DNA from: Pseudomonadota bacterium
Lineage (GTDB): Bacteria > Pseudomonadota > Alphaproteobacteria > Caulobacterales > Caulobacteraceae
Length of the DNA stretch: 64,000 nucleotides
NCBI GenBank assembly: GCA_023451375.1
Contig: JAEXZS010000004.1
Coordinates: 62,001-126,000, forward strand
Direction of reading: 5' to 3'
Positions within the stretch are counted from its first letter, which is position 1. The number at the start of each line of letters is the position of its first letter. Shown here piece after piece: positions 41,628 through 50,629 of the stretch. A model generated the notes under the pieces. The model made no database searches and was not told the origin of the DNA. It saw only the letters and a list, made by a program, of their open reading frames with translations. Both the position numbers and the translations under genes were made by a program.

Positions 41628-43454
41628 ATGAGCGACCCCGCCGCCGAGTCCTTGCCGCTTCGCGCCCTTCTGGCGCGGATCTGGCGCGACTACCTGTCCC
41701 AGCACAAGGCTGCACTGGGCCTGTCGATCCTGTGCGCGGCGGCGACCGGCCTGCTGACCGCCGCCCTGCTGAAGCTGCTGGAGCCGGCGGTGAACGGCCT
41801 GTTCCTGGACAACGGGCAGCCGATCACCCTGTTCGGAACCCTCACCTTCGCGGCGTCCGACGCCCTGGTGGTCATTCCCGCCGCCATCCTCGCCGTCGCC
41901 GTTCTGCGCACCCTGGCCGCCATAGGCCAGGCGGCGCTGGTCAATCGCCTGGGCCACTCCATCGTCGGCGACATCCAGGTGCGGCTGTTCGCCTCCATGA
42001 TCCGCGCTGACCTGGCCCGGCTGAGAAGCCAGCATTCCGGCGGCTTCGTCTCCTCCGTGCTGTTCGACGCCAATCTGGTGCGCGAGGCCTTCACCTCCGG
42101 CGTGGTCAACTACACCCAGAACGCCCTGACCCTGGCCGCCGTCATCCTCTACATGGCCTGGATCGACTGGAACCTGACGCTGGTCGTGCTGCTGGGCGTG
42201 CCGCTGGTGGCGCTGGTGCTGCGCCGCTTCGGCCGCAAGACGCGCAAGGCCGCGCGGGGCGCCATGGCCGAGACCGAGAACCTGTCCACCGCCCTGATGG
42301 AGAACCTGGACGGCGTCCGGCTGATCAAGATCGAGAACCGCGAGGCGGCCGAGGAGGCGCGTGTCGCGGAGGTCGTCGCCCGCCGCCAGCGTCACGTCAT
42401 CAAGGGCGCGAACGCCCGCGCCTTCGCCGGCCCCTCCAGCGACCTGGTCGCCTATGTGGTCGTCGCCGCCGTGATGGCCTACGCCGGCTGGCGCGCCCAG
42501 GCGGGCGAGATGACGGTCGGCGGTTTCGCCGCCTTCATCGGCCTGCTGCTCGCCGCCGGCCAGTCGCTTCGGCAGGTGACCAACCTGGCGACGGTGATGA
42601 GCGAGGGCTTCACCGCGGCCCGCCGCCTGTTCGGCGCCCTGGACATCCAGCCGGAGATCCGTGAAGCGGTCGAGGCGAAGACCCTGGCGCCCGGACCCGC
42701 CGAGGTCGTGCTGGACCGGGTCGCCTTCGCCTACGCCGGCACCGACGCCCCGACGCTGGACGACGTGTCCCTTCACGTCGCGCCGGGCGAGACCGTCGCC
42801 CTGGTCGGCCCGTCCGGCGGCGGCAAGAGCACCATCCTCAGCCTTCTGCCGCGCTTCTATGACGTCACAGCCGGCGCGGTACTCATCAACGGCGTCGACG
42901 TGCGCGAGCTCCGGCTCGCGGACCTTCGCGACCACATCGCCCTGGTCACGCAGGAGCCCTTCCTGTTCGACGACACCATCGCCGCCAACATCGCCTACGG
43001 CCGGGCCGACGCCACGGCGGAAGGCGTCGTCGAGGCGGCCAGAGCCGCCGCGGCGCACGACTTCATCACCGCTCTGCCCGAGGGGTACGCCACCCGCGCC
43101 GGCGAGGCGGGGCTGCGGCTGTCCGGGGGGCAACGCCAGCGCATCGCCATCGCCCGCGCCTTCCTGAAGGACGCGCCGATCCTTCTTCTGGACGAGGCGA
43201 CCAGCGCGCTCGACACCGAGAGCGAGGCCCTGGTGCAGACCGCGCTGGAGCGGCTGATGCGGGGGCGCGCCACCCTGATGATCGCCCATCGCCTGTCCAC
43301 CGTCCGCAACGCCGACCGCATCTACGTCATCGACGCCGGTCGGGTCGTCGAGGAAGGCGCGCACGACGTCCTGGTCGCCCAGGGCGGCCTTTACGCCCGT
43401 CTGGCCCGCCAGCAGTCGCTGGACGGCGCGCCCTCGGTCGAGACCGTCGCGTGA
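41628..43454 (+). CDS. msbA: ABC transporter with fused permease and ATPase (MsbA type)
   Basis: MsbA flips lipid A-core across the inner membrane. The 608-residue half-transporter has six transmembrane helices in residues 20-310, Walker A GPSGGGKST (about residues 395-403), the signature LSGGQRQR, Walker B ILLLDEATSAL and the H-loop in IAHRLST. The first credible start is ATG 41628; an upstream TTG is in frame. Its stop overlaps the next gene's GTG start, and the following genes are lipid A/Kdo genes, which supports the MsbA assignment. Confidence 0.88.
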   Translation: MSDPAAESLPLRALLARIWRDYLSQHKAALGLSILCAAATGLLTAALLKLLEPAVNGLFLDNGQPITLFGTLTFAASDALVVIPAAILAVAVLRTLAAIGQAALVNRLGHSIVGDIQVRLFASMIRADLARLRSQHSGGFVSSVLFDANLVREAFTSGVVNYTQNALTLAAVILYMAWIDWNLTLVVLLGVPLVALVLRRFGRKTRKAARGAMAETENLSTALMENLDGVRLIKIENREAAEEARVAEVVARRQRHVIKGANARAFAGPSSDLVAYVVVAAVMAYAGWRAQAGEMTVGGFAAFIGLLLAAGQSLRQVTNLATVMSEGFTAARRLFGALDIQPEIREAVEAKTLAPGPAEVVLDRVAFAYAGTDAPTLDDVSLHVAPGETVALVGPSGGGKSTILSLLPRFYDVTAGAVLINGVDVRELRLADLRDHIALVTQEPFLFDDTIAANIAYGRADATAEGVVEAARAAAAHDFITALPEGYATRAGEAGLRLSGGQRQRIAIARAFLKDAPILLLDEATSALDTESEALVQTALERLMRGRATLMIAHRLSTVRNADRIYVIDAGRVVEEGAHDVLVAQGGLYARLARQQSLDGAPSVETVA

Positions 43455-44146
43455 GGCCGCTGCGCAATCCCGTCATCCAGTCCGTCCTGGCGTGGAGCCT
43501 GGCCCGATGGATGCAATTCTGCTTCGCGACCATCCGCTGGACGCGCGAGAACGAGGCGGTCGCCGAACGGGTCTGGGCCCAGGGCGGCGGCGTGCTGTGC
43601 GTCTTCTGGCACTCACGCATCGGCCTGTCGCCGTCGTGCTGGCCGCTGGACAGGGCCCAGCCGGCCAAGGCGCTGATCTCGCTCTCCGCCGACGGCGAGT
43701 TCATCGCCAAGGCCGTGGCGCGGCAGGGGTTTCCCGCCGTTCGGGGCTCCTCGGCCAACAAGGATAAGGCGGACCGGGCCAAGGGCGGCTCCCAGGCCTT
43801 GCGTGACGGGCTGAAACAGCTGAAGGTCGGAGCCCTGGCGATCACTCCGGACGGTCCGCGCGGCCCCGCCGGCGTCATGGCCGAGGGCGCGCCCTTGCTG
43901 GCCAAGCTGTCCGGCGCGCCGGTGCTGTTCATCGGCATGAGCTGCAACCCCGCCATACGGCTGAACAGCTGGGACCGGGCCGTGCTGCCGCTCCCGTTCG
44001 GCAAGGGCGCCATCGTCTGGGACCGCGCCGACTATCCAGCCGACGCCGCGCTGGCGGATGTCGTCCACGAATGGACCGCGCGCCTGAACGCCGTCGAGGC
44101 CCGCGCCGACGCCATCACCGGCCTGGCCCCCGGTCTGGCGCGATGA
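43451..44146 (+). CDS. DUF374 lysophospholipid acyltransferase-like protein
   Basis: A 231-residue protein with an N-terminal hydrophobic region, a WHSR motif in VFWHSRIGLSP that takes the place of the acyltransferase HX4D box, and TPDGPRGPAGVMAEGAPLLA. DUF374 proteins sit in lipid A/Kdo clusters. It starts with GTG in a GTGA overlap with the msbA stop. Confidence 0.85.
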   Translation: MRPLRNPVIQSVLAWSLARWMQFCFATIRWTRENEAVAERVWAQGGGVLCVFWHSRIGLSPSCWPLDRAQPAKALISLSADGEFIAKAVARQGFPAVRGSSANKDKADRAKGGSQALRDGLKQLKVGALAITPDGPRGPAGVMAEGAPLLAKLSGAPVLFIGMSCNPAIRLNSWDRAVLPLPFGKGAIVWDRADYPADAALADVVHEWTARLNAVEARADAITGLAPGLAR

Positions 44147-44156
44147 GGCCTGCCGC

Positions 44157-45449
44157 GTGACGCCGATCCCGCTGATCCTCTATCGCCTCGCCACCCGCAT
44201 GCTGGAGCCGCTGGCCCCGCGCCTGCTGGACGCCCGCGCCGCCAGGGGCAAGGAGGACCCGGTGCGGGTCGATGAGCGGCTGGGCGTCGCCGGCGTCGCC
44301 CGCCCCGACGGCCCGCTGGTCTGGCTGCACGGCGCCAGCGTGGGCGAGACCCTGTCGCTGCTGCCGCTGGTCGCCCGGTTCCGCGCCGCCCGCCCTGACG
44401 TGACCTTGCTGGTGACGTCCGGCACCGTCACCTCCGCCGGCATCCTGGCCGAGCGTCTGCCGCCCGGAGTCATCCACCAGTACGCCCCCGTCGACGGCCC
44501 CGGCGTGGTCGTCGATTTTCTCGACCATTGGCGCCCCGACCTGGCGGTCTTCGTCGAGAGCGAGCTGTGGCCCAACCTGCTGCTGGAAGCCCGCCGGCGC
44601 GGGGTCAATCTCGCGCTGGTCAGCGCCCGCCTCACCGAGGCCACCGTCGAACGCTGGGCTCGGTTCCCGGCCTCGGCCCGACGCATCACCGCCGCCTTCG
44701 ACCTGGTGATGCCCCAGGACCAGGCCTCGGCCGAGCGGCTGGAGCGGATGGGCGCGCGTATCGACGGCCTGGCGAACCTGAAGCTGGCCGGCGATCCCCT
44801 GCCCTTCGACAAGGGCGCCTTCAGCCGCCTCAGCGCCGCTGTTGGGGACCGCCCCGTCATCGTCGCCGCCAGCACCCATGAGGGCGAGGAACTGGCCATC
44901 GTTCGCGCGCTCGACGCGCTGCCGGGCCAGAACTGTTTGATCCTGCTGCCGCGCCACCCCGAACGCGGCCCGGCGGTCGAGGCGGCCCTGAGGCGCGAGG
45001 GCTATCGCCTGGCGGTCCGGTCGCGCGGCGAGCAGCCCGACGGCGACACAGACCTCTACCTGGCAGACACCCTGAATGAGATGGGCCTGTTCCTGCGGCT
45101 GGCGGATGTGGTCGTGATGGGCGGCTCCTTCGCCCCCGCGATGGGGCTGCCGCCGGTCGGCGGCCATAATCCGCTGGAGCCGGCGCGGCTGGGCAAGCCG
45201 ATCGTGACCGGCCCCGACGCCTCCAACTGGACCCGCGTGACCGAGGCCCTGGCGCGCGCCGGCGGCCTGTCCATCGCCGAGGCGCCGTCGCGGCTCCCGA
45301 CGGTGATCGCGCCTTTGCTCGCCTCTCCGGACGCCGCCCGCGCCATGGGCGAGCGCGCCCGTCGCGCCGCCGCCGAGGCCAATGGCGGCCTGGACATCCT
45401 GTGGGGCCGGCTGTCCGCGATGCTGCCGCCGCGCGGAGGGGGTCGATGA
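44157..45449 (+). CDS. waaA: 3-deoxy-D-manno-octulosonic acid transferase WaaA
   Basis: WaaA (KdtA) adds Kdo to lipid IVA. The 430-residue glycosyltransferase has WLHGASVGETLSLLPL near residue 60 with the conserved glutamate, FVESELWPNLL, ASTHEGEE, LLPRHPERG and the C-terminal GGSFAPAMG-like and GGHNPLEPARLGKPI motifs. It starts with GTG at 44157. Its stop overlaps the lpxK start in ATGA. Confidence 0.95.
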   Translation: MTPIPLILYRLATRMLEPLAPRLLDARAARGKEDPVRVDERLGVAGVARPDGPLVWLHGASVGETLSLLPLVARFRAARPDVTLLVTSGTVTSAGILAERLPPGVIHQYAPVDGPGVVVDFLDHWRPDLAVFVESELWPNLLLEARRRGVNLALVSARLTEATVERWARFPASARRITAAFDLVMPQDQASAERLERMGARIDGLANLKLAGDPLPFDKGAFSRLSAAVGDRPVIVAASTHEGEELAIVRALDALPGQNCLILLPRHPERGPAVEAALRREGYRLAVRSRGEQPDGDTDLYLADTLNEMGLFLRLADVVVMGGSFAPAMGLPPVGGHNPLEPARLGKPIVTGPDASNWTRVTEALARAGGLSIAEAPSRLPTVIAPLLASPDAARAMGERARRAAAEANGGLDILWGRLSAMLPPRGGGR

Positions 45450-46462
45450 AGCTCTCCACCCCCCGCTGGTGGTACCGGAGGGAGGCCGATCACGCCCGCC
45501 TGACCCGCACGGCGCTGAAGCCGCTGGGCTGGCTGTGGGCCGGCGTCACCGCCCGGCGCATCGCGCGGACGACGCCCATGGATCCGGGCTGCGCCGTGAT
45601 CTCGATCGGCAACCTGACGGTCGGAGGGTCAGGCAAGACCCCGATCGCGCGCGAGACCCTGCGCCTGCTGCGCGAGGCCGGGGTGGACGCCCAGGCGCTG
45701 TCGCGCGGCTACGGCGGGCGGCTGAAGGGGCCGGCGTCGGTCGATCCGGCCGTGCACGACGCCGCAGGCGTGGGCGACGAGCCGCTGATGCTCGCCCAGG
45801 AGGCCCCGGCCTGGATCGCCCGTGATCGCGCCGCCGGCGCCCGCGCCGCCGTCGCCGCCGGCGCCCGGGCGCTGGTGCTCGACGACGCTCACCAGAACCC
45901 CGGACTGCTCAAGACCGTCAGTCTGGTCGTCGTGGACGGCGAAACGCGCGGCGACGAATGGCCGTTCGGCGACGGCTCGGTCTTCCCGTCGGGTCCGATG
46001 CGCGAGCCGCTGGCGAAGGGACTGGCGCGGGCCGACGCGGTGGTGATCCTGCTGCCCGCCGACCTCCAGGCGGTCGATCGCGAGCTGCTGGCGCTGTTCG
46101 ACGGCCTGCCCGTTTTCCTGGCCCGGCTGACGCCCCAGGGGCCGCCTCCGCCGGGGCCGCAGGTCGGCTTCGCCGGCATCGCCAAGCCGTGGAAGGTCGA
46201 ACGGTCGCTGATCGCGGCGGGCTGCGACCTGGTCGATTTCATCCCCTTCCCCGACCACGCCGCCTACAGCCCGCGGGACCTGCGCTTTCTGGAGGATCGC
46301 GCCGCGACCTATGGCGCCGGGCTGGTGACCACCGAGAAGGACTGGGTCCGCCTGCCTGCCGACTGGCGCGCGAAGGCGACGGCTTGGCCGGTCGTCGCCC
46401 GCTTCGACGACGAGACCGGTTTCGCCGCCTTCCTGATCGGCCGGATTCAGTCGGCGCGATAG
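45446..46462 (+). CDS. lpxK: Tetraacyldisaccharide 4'-kinase LpxK
   Basis: LpxK phosphorylates the lipid A disaccharide at the 4' position. The 338-residue protein has the P-loop GNLTVGGSGKTP near residue 56, SRGYGGRLKG, and the family motif DDGFQNP in the form DDAHQNP. The C-terminal TTEKDWVRLP is typical. ATG 45446 overlaps the waaA stop, fixing the start. The 3' end overlaps the convergent amidohydrolase gene by 16 bases. Confidence 0.95.
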   Translation: MKLSTPRWWYRREADHARLTRTALKPLGWLWAGVTARRIARTTPMDPGCAVISIGNLTVGGSGKTPIARETLRLLREAGVDAQALSRGYGGRLKGPASVDPAVHDAAGVGDEPLMLAQEAPAWIARDRAAGARAAVAAGARALVLDDAHQNPGLLKTVSLVVVDGETRGDEWPFGDGSVFPSGPMREPLAKGLARADAVVILLPADLQAVDRELLALFDGLPVFLARLTPQGPPPPGPQVGFAGIAKPWKVERSLIAAGCDLVDFIPFPDHAAYSPRDLRFLEDRAATYGAGLVTTEKDWVRLPADWRAKATAWPVVARFDDETGFAAFLIGRIQSAR

Positions 46463-47772
46463 ATCTCGCCGCCCTTCATCACGAAGCGCATCCGCTCCAG
46501 TTCCGTCACGTCCGTCAGCGGGTCGCCCGCAACGGCGACGATGTCGGCCGGCATGCCGACCGCGATCCGTCCCGCCTCATCCGAGATGCGCAGATGCTCG
46601 GCGGCGCCGACCGTCGCGGCCCGGACGGCCTCCAGCGGCGTCATGCCTGCGCGGACCAGCAGGGCGAATTCCTGGGCGTTGTCGCCGTGGGCGGAAACCC
46701 CCGAGTCCGTGCCGAAGGCGATCCTGACCCCGCCCTCGTGCGCGCGACGGGCCATGTCCAGCATCTTCGGCCCCGCCTCCAGGGCCTTGGCCGTCTGCGC
46801 AGGGGTGAAGAAGTTGTCGGGGCCGGAGGCGACCCGCGCCACGAAGTCCCCCGCCAGCAGCGTCGGCACCAGCCAGGCGCCGCGCTGCTTGAAGAGGCGG
46901 ATCGATTCGTCGTCCAGATAGGTGCCGTGCTCGATCGAGTCGCCGCCGGCGCGCAGGAAGGCGTTGATGCCGTCCACGCCGTGGGCGTGGGCGGTCACCT
47001 GTCGTCCCATACGGTGGGCGCTCTCGACGATGGCGGCCAGCTCGGCCTCGGTGAACTGCTGGGCCAGACCGGCGGCGGTGTTGGACAGAACCCCGCCCGT
47101 GGCCGTGATCTTGATGATGTCGGCGCCCGAGCGGACCTGGGTGCGCACGGCGCGCATGCAGTCCTCGGCGCCCGAGCAGATGCTCTCCGAGGACAGCAGG
47201 TGCATGATGTCTTCACGATAGCCGTTGATATCGCCATGACCGCCGTGGATCGCCACCGACGAACCGGCGGCGATGATGCGCGGCCCGGGCACGTCCCCCT
47301 GTCGGACGGCGTTCCGCAGGGCGAAGATCGCCTCATTGCCGGCGCCCAGGTCAGCCACGGTGGTGAAGCCCGCCATCAGCGTACGACGCGCGTAACGCGC
47401 CCCGGCCATGGCCTGGTCGGCGTCCGACAGCGTGACTTCCTCGAGCCGCGCGTTCGGGTTCTGCTGTCCCGTCAGGTGGACGTGGCTGTCGATCAGGCCC
47501 GGCAGGACGAAGGCTTGTCGCAGATCGACGACCCGCCCCTGGGCGGCGTCGCCGACGAAACCGTCGCGCACCTCGGCCACTCGGTTCCCTCTGATCACGA
47601 TAGTTTTATCGCGGTGCACGACGCCGTTGGTCGGATCGGCCAAAAGCCGCCCCACTTCCAGGAACGTCGTGACGTCACTGGAGGAAACCGGTGGCTGCAT
47701 GGGGGTTTGACGCGCCGCCGCCGGAGAAGCGACCGCCACAATCAGCGCCGCAAACAAGCTCAGTCGTCTCAT
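46447..47772 (-). CDS. Exported amidohydrolase (imidazolonepropionase-like)
   Basis: A 441-residue metal-dependent hydrolase with a signal peptide (cleavage after AAARQ, about residue 22). The metal motif is SHVHLTG; further ligands lie in KITATGG (probably the carbamylated lysine), TAHAHGVDG, EHGTYLDD and FGTDSGVSAHG. Exported members of this group often act on dipeptides or small amides. The substrate is unknown. It is divergent from the L,D-transpeptidase-like gene. Confidence 0.88.
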   Translation of the reverse strand: MRRLSLFAALIVAVASPAAARQTPMQPPVSSSDVTTFLEVGRLLADPTNGVVHRDKTIVIRGNRVAEVRDGFVGDAAQGRVVDLRQAFVLPGLIDSHVHLTGQQNPNARLEEVTLSDADQAMAGARYARRTLMAGFTTVADLGAGNEAIFALRNAVRQGDVPGPRIIAAGSSVAIHGGHGDINGYREDIMHLLSSESICSGAEDCMRAVRTQVRSGADIIKITATGGVLSNTAAGLAQQFTEAELAAIVESAHRMGRQVTAHAHGVDGINAFLRAGGDSIEHGTYLDDESIRLFKQRGAWLVPTLLAGDFVARVASGPDNFFTPAQTAKALEAGPKMLDMARRAHEGGVRIAFGTDSGVSAHGDNAQEFALLVRAGMTPLEAVRAATVGAAEHLRISDEAGRIAVGMPADIVAVAGDPLTDVTELERMRFVMKGGEIYRAD

Positions 47773-47896
47773 ATTTCCCTCCGAATCAACGGCTTCACCA
47801 ACAGCCCGGACCCTTTCGCCAAATGGCTCAGGTTGCCCATTGTGAAACCTTTTGAAACAAACACGGTCCAAGAACAAACCGCAACGAGGGCGTCGC

Positions 47897-48589
47897 ATGC
47901 GGCTATCGAGACGAGGGCTGATCCTTGGCGGATCGGCCATGCTGGCGGGATGCGCCAGCGCCAGGGCCACCCCGATCGTGACGGCGCAGACCGCCGTCCC
48001 CGCCCCCACGCCATCGGTTGCGCCCGCCCCCGTCATCGACACGGCGGCCCTGACGCCGCCGCCGCTCGACCCGCGCGGCGCGGTCCGCAAGGAATTGATG
48101 GAGCGCGCCATGACCGCGCTGGACATCCACCACCGGCGCATCCCGCTGCGCGACCGGATGTATCTTGTCGACTTCCAGAAATTCTCGGGCGAGGAGCGGC
48201 TGTACGAGGTTGATCTGGTCGGCGGGGATGTGACCGTCCTGCGCACCTGCCACGGCCGGGGCTCGGATCCGTCGCACACCGGGTACGCCCAGCGGTTCTC
48301 GAACACGCCGGATTCCAACATGTCCTCGGTCGGGGCCTACGCCACCGCCGGCCCCAGCTGGGGCTCCCAGCAGGGGCCGAACGTCCTGCTGGACGGCCTC
48401 GAATACACCAACGACAAGGCGCGCGAGCGGGCCATCATCATCCACGGCGCCGACTACGCCAACCCGGATTTCCTGGCGCGCGAAGGCAAGCTGGGCCGCA
48501 GCTACGGCTGCTTCTCCGTCGCCCACGCCGACCTGCCGGCCCTGCGCGAACGCATGGGCGAAGGCCGCCTGCTGTTCGCCTGGGCCTGA
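47897..48589 (+). CDS. Lipoprotein with murein L,D-transpeptidase catalytic domain (YkuD_2)
   Basis: A 230-residue protein with a twin-arginine-like start (RLSRRGLILGGSAMLAGC), lipobox LAGC (Cys about residue 19), a Pro/Ala-rich linker, and a catalytic domain with HGADYANP and the nucleophile in RSYGCFSV (SxGC-type). It belongs to the YkuD_2 type of presumed L,D-transpeptidases. ATG 47897 is chosen because it places the signal at the N-terminus. It probably acts on peptidoglycan in the periplasm. Confidence 0.85.
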   Translation: MRLSRRGLILGGSAMLAGCASARATPIVTAQTAVPAPTPSVAPAPVIDTAALTPPPLDPRGAVRKELMERAMTALDIHHRRIPLRDRMYLVDFQKFSGEERLYEVDLVGGDVTVLRTCHGRGSDPSHTGYAQRFSNTPDSNMSSVGAYATAGPSWGSQQGPNVLLDGLEYTNDKARERAIIIHGADYANPDFLAREGKLGRSYGCFSVAHADLPALRERMGEGRLLFAWA

Positions 48590-48592
48590 GCC

Positions 48593-49867
48593 TCAGCCCC
48601 GCTCCAGCGCACGCCAGCCGATGTCGGTGCGGTGAAAGCCGCCCGGCCAGTCGATCTTGCGGACAGCCTCATACGCTCGCTCGCGGGCCTGGGCGATGTC
48701 GTCGCCCTCGGCGCAGACGTTGAGGACACGACCGCCGGCGGCGATCAGCTGGCCGTCGTCACGCCGGCGGGTTCCGGCGTGGAAGACTTGGACGTGCGGC
48801 CCGAAATCCTGGTCGACGCCCCGGATGATCGATCCTTCCAGCGGGCTGTCCGGATAGCCCTTGGCCGCCAGCACCACGCAGATCACCGTCTGCGGCTTGA
48901 AGGTCGGCGGCTTCAGCCCCGACACGTCGCCGCGCGCGCAGGCCAGCAGATAGGGCACGATGTCGCCGGCGAAGCGCATCATCAGCACCTGGCATTCCGG
49001 ATCGCCGAAGCGGGCGTTGAACTCCACCACCTTGGGGCCTTCGTCCGTCGCCATCAGCCCGGCGTAGAGCACCCCGCGGTAGGGCGCGCCCTCCTCCGCC
49101 ATCATGCGGATGGTCGGCTGGACAATGCGCTCGTCGGCCTGCTGGACCAGGTCGGGCGTGAAGACCGGCGCGGGTGAATAGGAACCCATGCCCCCGGTGT
49201 TCGGCCCCAGGTCGCCGTCGAAGGCGCGCTTGTGGTCCTGGGCGCCGCCGAACAGCAACGCGCGCTGACCGTCGCACAGGGCGAACAGGGAGCCTTCTTC
49301 CCCGTCCATGAATTCTTCGATCACGACGCGGGCGCCGGCCGCGCCGAAGCGGCCGCCCAGCATCCGCTCGATCTCGGCCTCCGCGTCCGCGCGGTCGGGG
49401 CTGATCGCCACCCCCTTGCCTGCCGCAAGACCGTCCGCCTTGATGACATAGGGCGGCTTGAACACGTCCAGCGCGCGCTTGGCGTCCTTTACCGTGTCAT
49501 AGACGCCGTAACCGGCTGTGGGGATTTCGTGCCGCTCCAGGAAGGCCTTGGAGAAGGCCTTGGAGGTCTCCAGCTGCGCCGCCTTGGCGGTTGGGCCGAA
49601 GCAGGGCACGCCCGCCGCCGCCAACCGCTCGGCCAGGCCCGCCGCCAGCGCGACCTCTGGCCCCACCACGACGAGGTCCGCCTTGATCTCCCGCGCCAGG
49701 GCCGCCAGCCCCTCGGCGTCGTCCGCCTTCACCGGCCGCACTTCGCAGACCTTGGCCACGCCGGGGTTGCCCGGCGCGGCGACGAGCCGCTTGACCAGCG
49801 GCGACTGGGCGATCTTCCAGGCCAGGGCGTGTTCGCGCCCGCCGGATCCGACGAGGAGGATGTTCAT
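48593..49867 (-). CDS. purD: Phosphoribosylamine-glycine ligase PurD
   Basis: PurD makes glycinamide ribonucleotide in purine synthesis. The 424-residue ATP-grasp protein starts MNILLVGSGGREHALAWKI, with KADGLAAGKGV, VVIEEFMDGEE, NTGGMGSYSPAP and EFNARFGDPECQ in the expected order. It is convergent with the L,D-transpeptidase-like gene (3-base gap). Not in a pur operon. Confidence 0.96.
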   Translation of the reverse strand: MNILLVGSGGREHALAWKIAQSPLVKRLVAAPGNPGVAKVCEVRPVKADDAEGLAALAREIKADLVVVGPEVALAAGLAERLAAAGVPCFGPTAKAAQLETSKAFSKAFLERHEIPTAGYGVYDTVKDAKRALDVFKPPYVIKADGLAAGKGVAISPDRADAEAEIERMLGGRFGAAGARVVIEEFMDGEEGSLFALCDGQRALLFGGAQDHKRAFDGDLGPNTGGMGSYSPAPVFTPDLVQQADERIVQPTIRMMAEEGAPYRGVLYAGLMATDEGPKVVEFNARFGDPECQVLMMRFAGDIVPYLLACARGDVSGLKPPTFKPQTVICVVLAAKGYPDSPLEGSIIRGVDQDFGPHVQVFHAGTRRRDDGQLIAAGGRVLNVCAEGDDIAQARERAYEAVRKIDWPGGFHRTDIGWRALERG

Positions 49868-49915
49868 GCGGCGGGAATGACCGGCCCGTCGCGGCCGGTC
49901 AAGCGCCCAACAGGG

Positions 49916-50386
49916 TTATTGCCCCGGCGCCGGGGCCTGTGGCGTCGCCGGCCCTGCCTGCGTCGCATTATCCGGCGCCCAGGCCGGCAGCGCCTGCAGC
50001 TGGGCGGCGGTCAGGTCGGTGGTCAGGTCCTTCTCCCCGTTGTTGTCGACCGGCCGCAGATCGCCCACCGGGACCTGCACCTTGGGATCGCCGGGGCCTT
50101 CCAGTTCGACCACCACATGGGTCAGGCGGCCCGCCGGATCGGCGATCAGCGTCTCGACGTCGCCCAGGTCGGTGTTCTCGCGCGACAGCAGATCCGCGTC
50201 CTCCAGCTGTTGGCGGGTCATGCCGAAATACTGCGCGGTGTTCTGCAGGGCGGCGTCCGCGCGCTCGCCCTCGACCGGAACCGGGGCCATGTTCGGGGCC
50301 GGCTGCTGCACCACCTCCTCCTCGCGGTCGCAACCGGCCGCGCCGGTCAGGGCCAGGAGGGCGGCCAAGGAGATCAAACGTTTCAT
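49916..50386 (-). CDS. Lipoprotein with PRC-barrel-like domain
   Basis: A 156-residue protein with a signal peptide and lipobox AAGC (Cys about residue 19), an acidic/Pro linker and a PRC-barrel-like region (DLLSRENTDLGDVETLIAD, VVVELEGPGDPKVQVPVGDL). The C-terminus is Pro/Ala-rich. No function is known. The 53-aa membrane gene lies just upstream on the same strand. Confidence 0.72.
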   Translation of the reverse strand: MKRLISLAALLALTGAAGCDREEEVVQQPAPNMAPVPVEGERADAALQNTAQYFGMTRQQLEDADLLSRENTDLGDVETLIADPAGRLTHVVVELEGPGDPKVQVPVGDLRPVDNNGEKDLTTDLTAAQLQALPAWAPDNATQAGPATPQAPAPGQ

Positions 50387-50403
50387 GACAGGTCCTTTCA
50401 GGG

Positions 50404-50565
50404 TCACAGCAGGGCGGAGACGACGTAGACCGCGACGCCCAACAGGATCAGGCCGATCAGGATCAGCCAGGGGCTCAGCGCGGCGTCGCCGCTGCGGCGC
50501 TGCAGCCCGCGTTCGCGCGGATCGCGGTCTTCCGGATCGGTTCCTTGGGGGTCGGCGGGCGGCAT
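50404..50565 (-). CDS. 53-aa membrane protein
   Basis: A small gene: a charged N-terminal half (DPEDRDPRERGLQRR) followed by one hydrophobic segment (PWLILIGLILLGVAVYVVSA) at the C-terminus. It lies 17 bases upstream of the PRC-barrel lipoprotein gene and is divergent from xseA. Function unknown; the tail-anchor-like layout supports a real membrane peptide. Confidence 0.55.
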   Translation of the reverse strand: MPPADPQGTDPEDRDPRERGLQRRSGDAALSPWLILIGLILLGVAVYVVSALL

Positions 50566-50629
50566 GCTGACGTAACGGCGCCCTGACCGGCCCGTTCCCG
50601 CGCCGATCGTCGCGGTCTATGCTGTCGCG

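Noticed and set aside
41286..43364. 692-codon minus-strand frame opposite msbA
   Set aside because: Shadow of msbA, whose Walker and signature motifs are on the plus strand.
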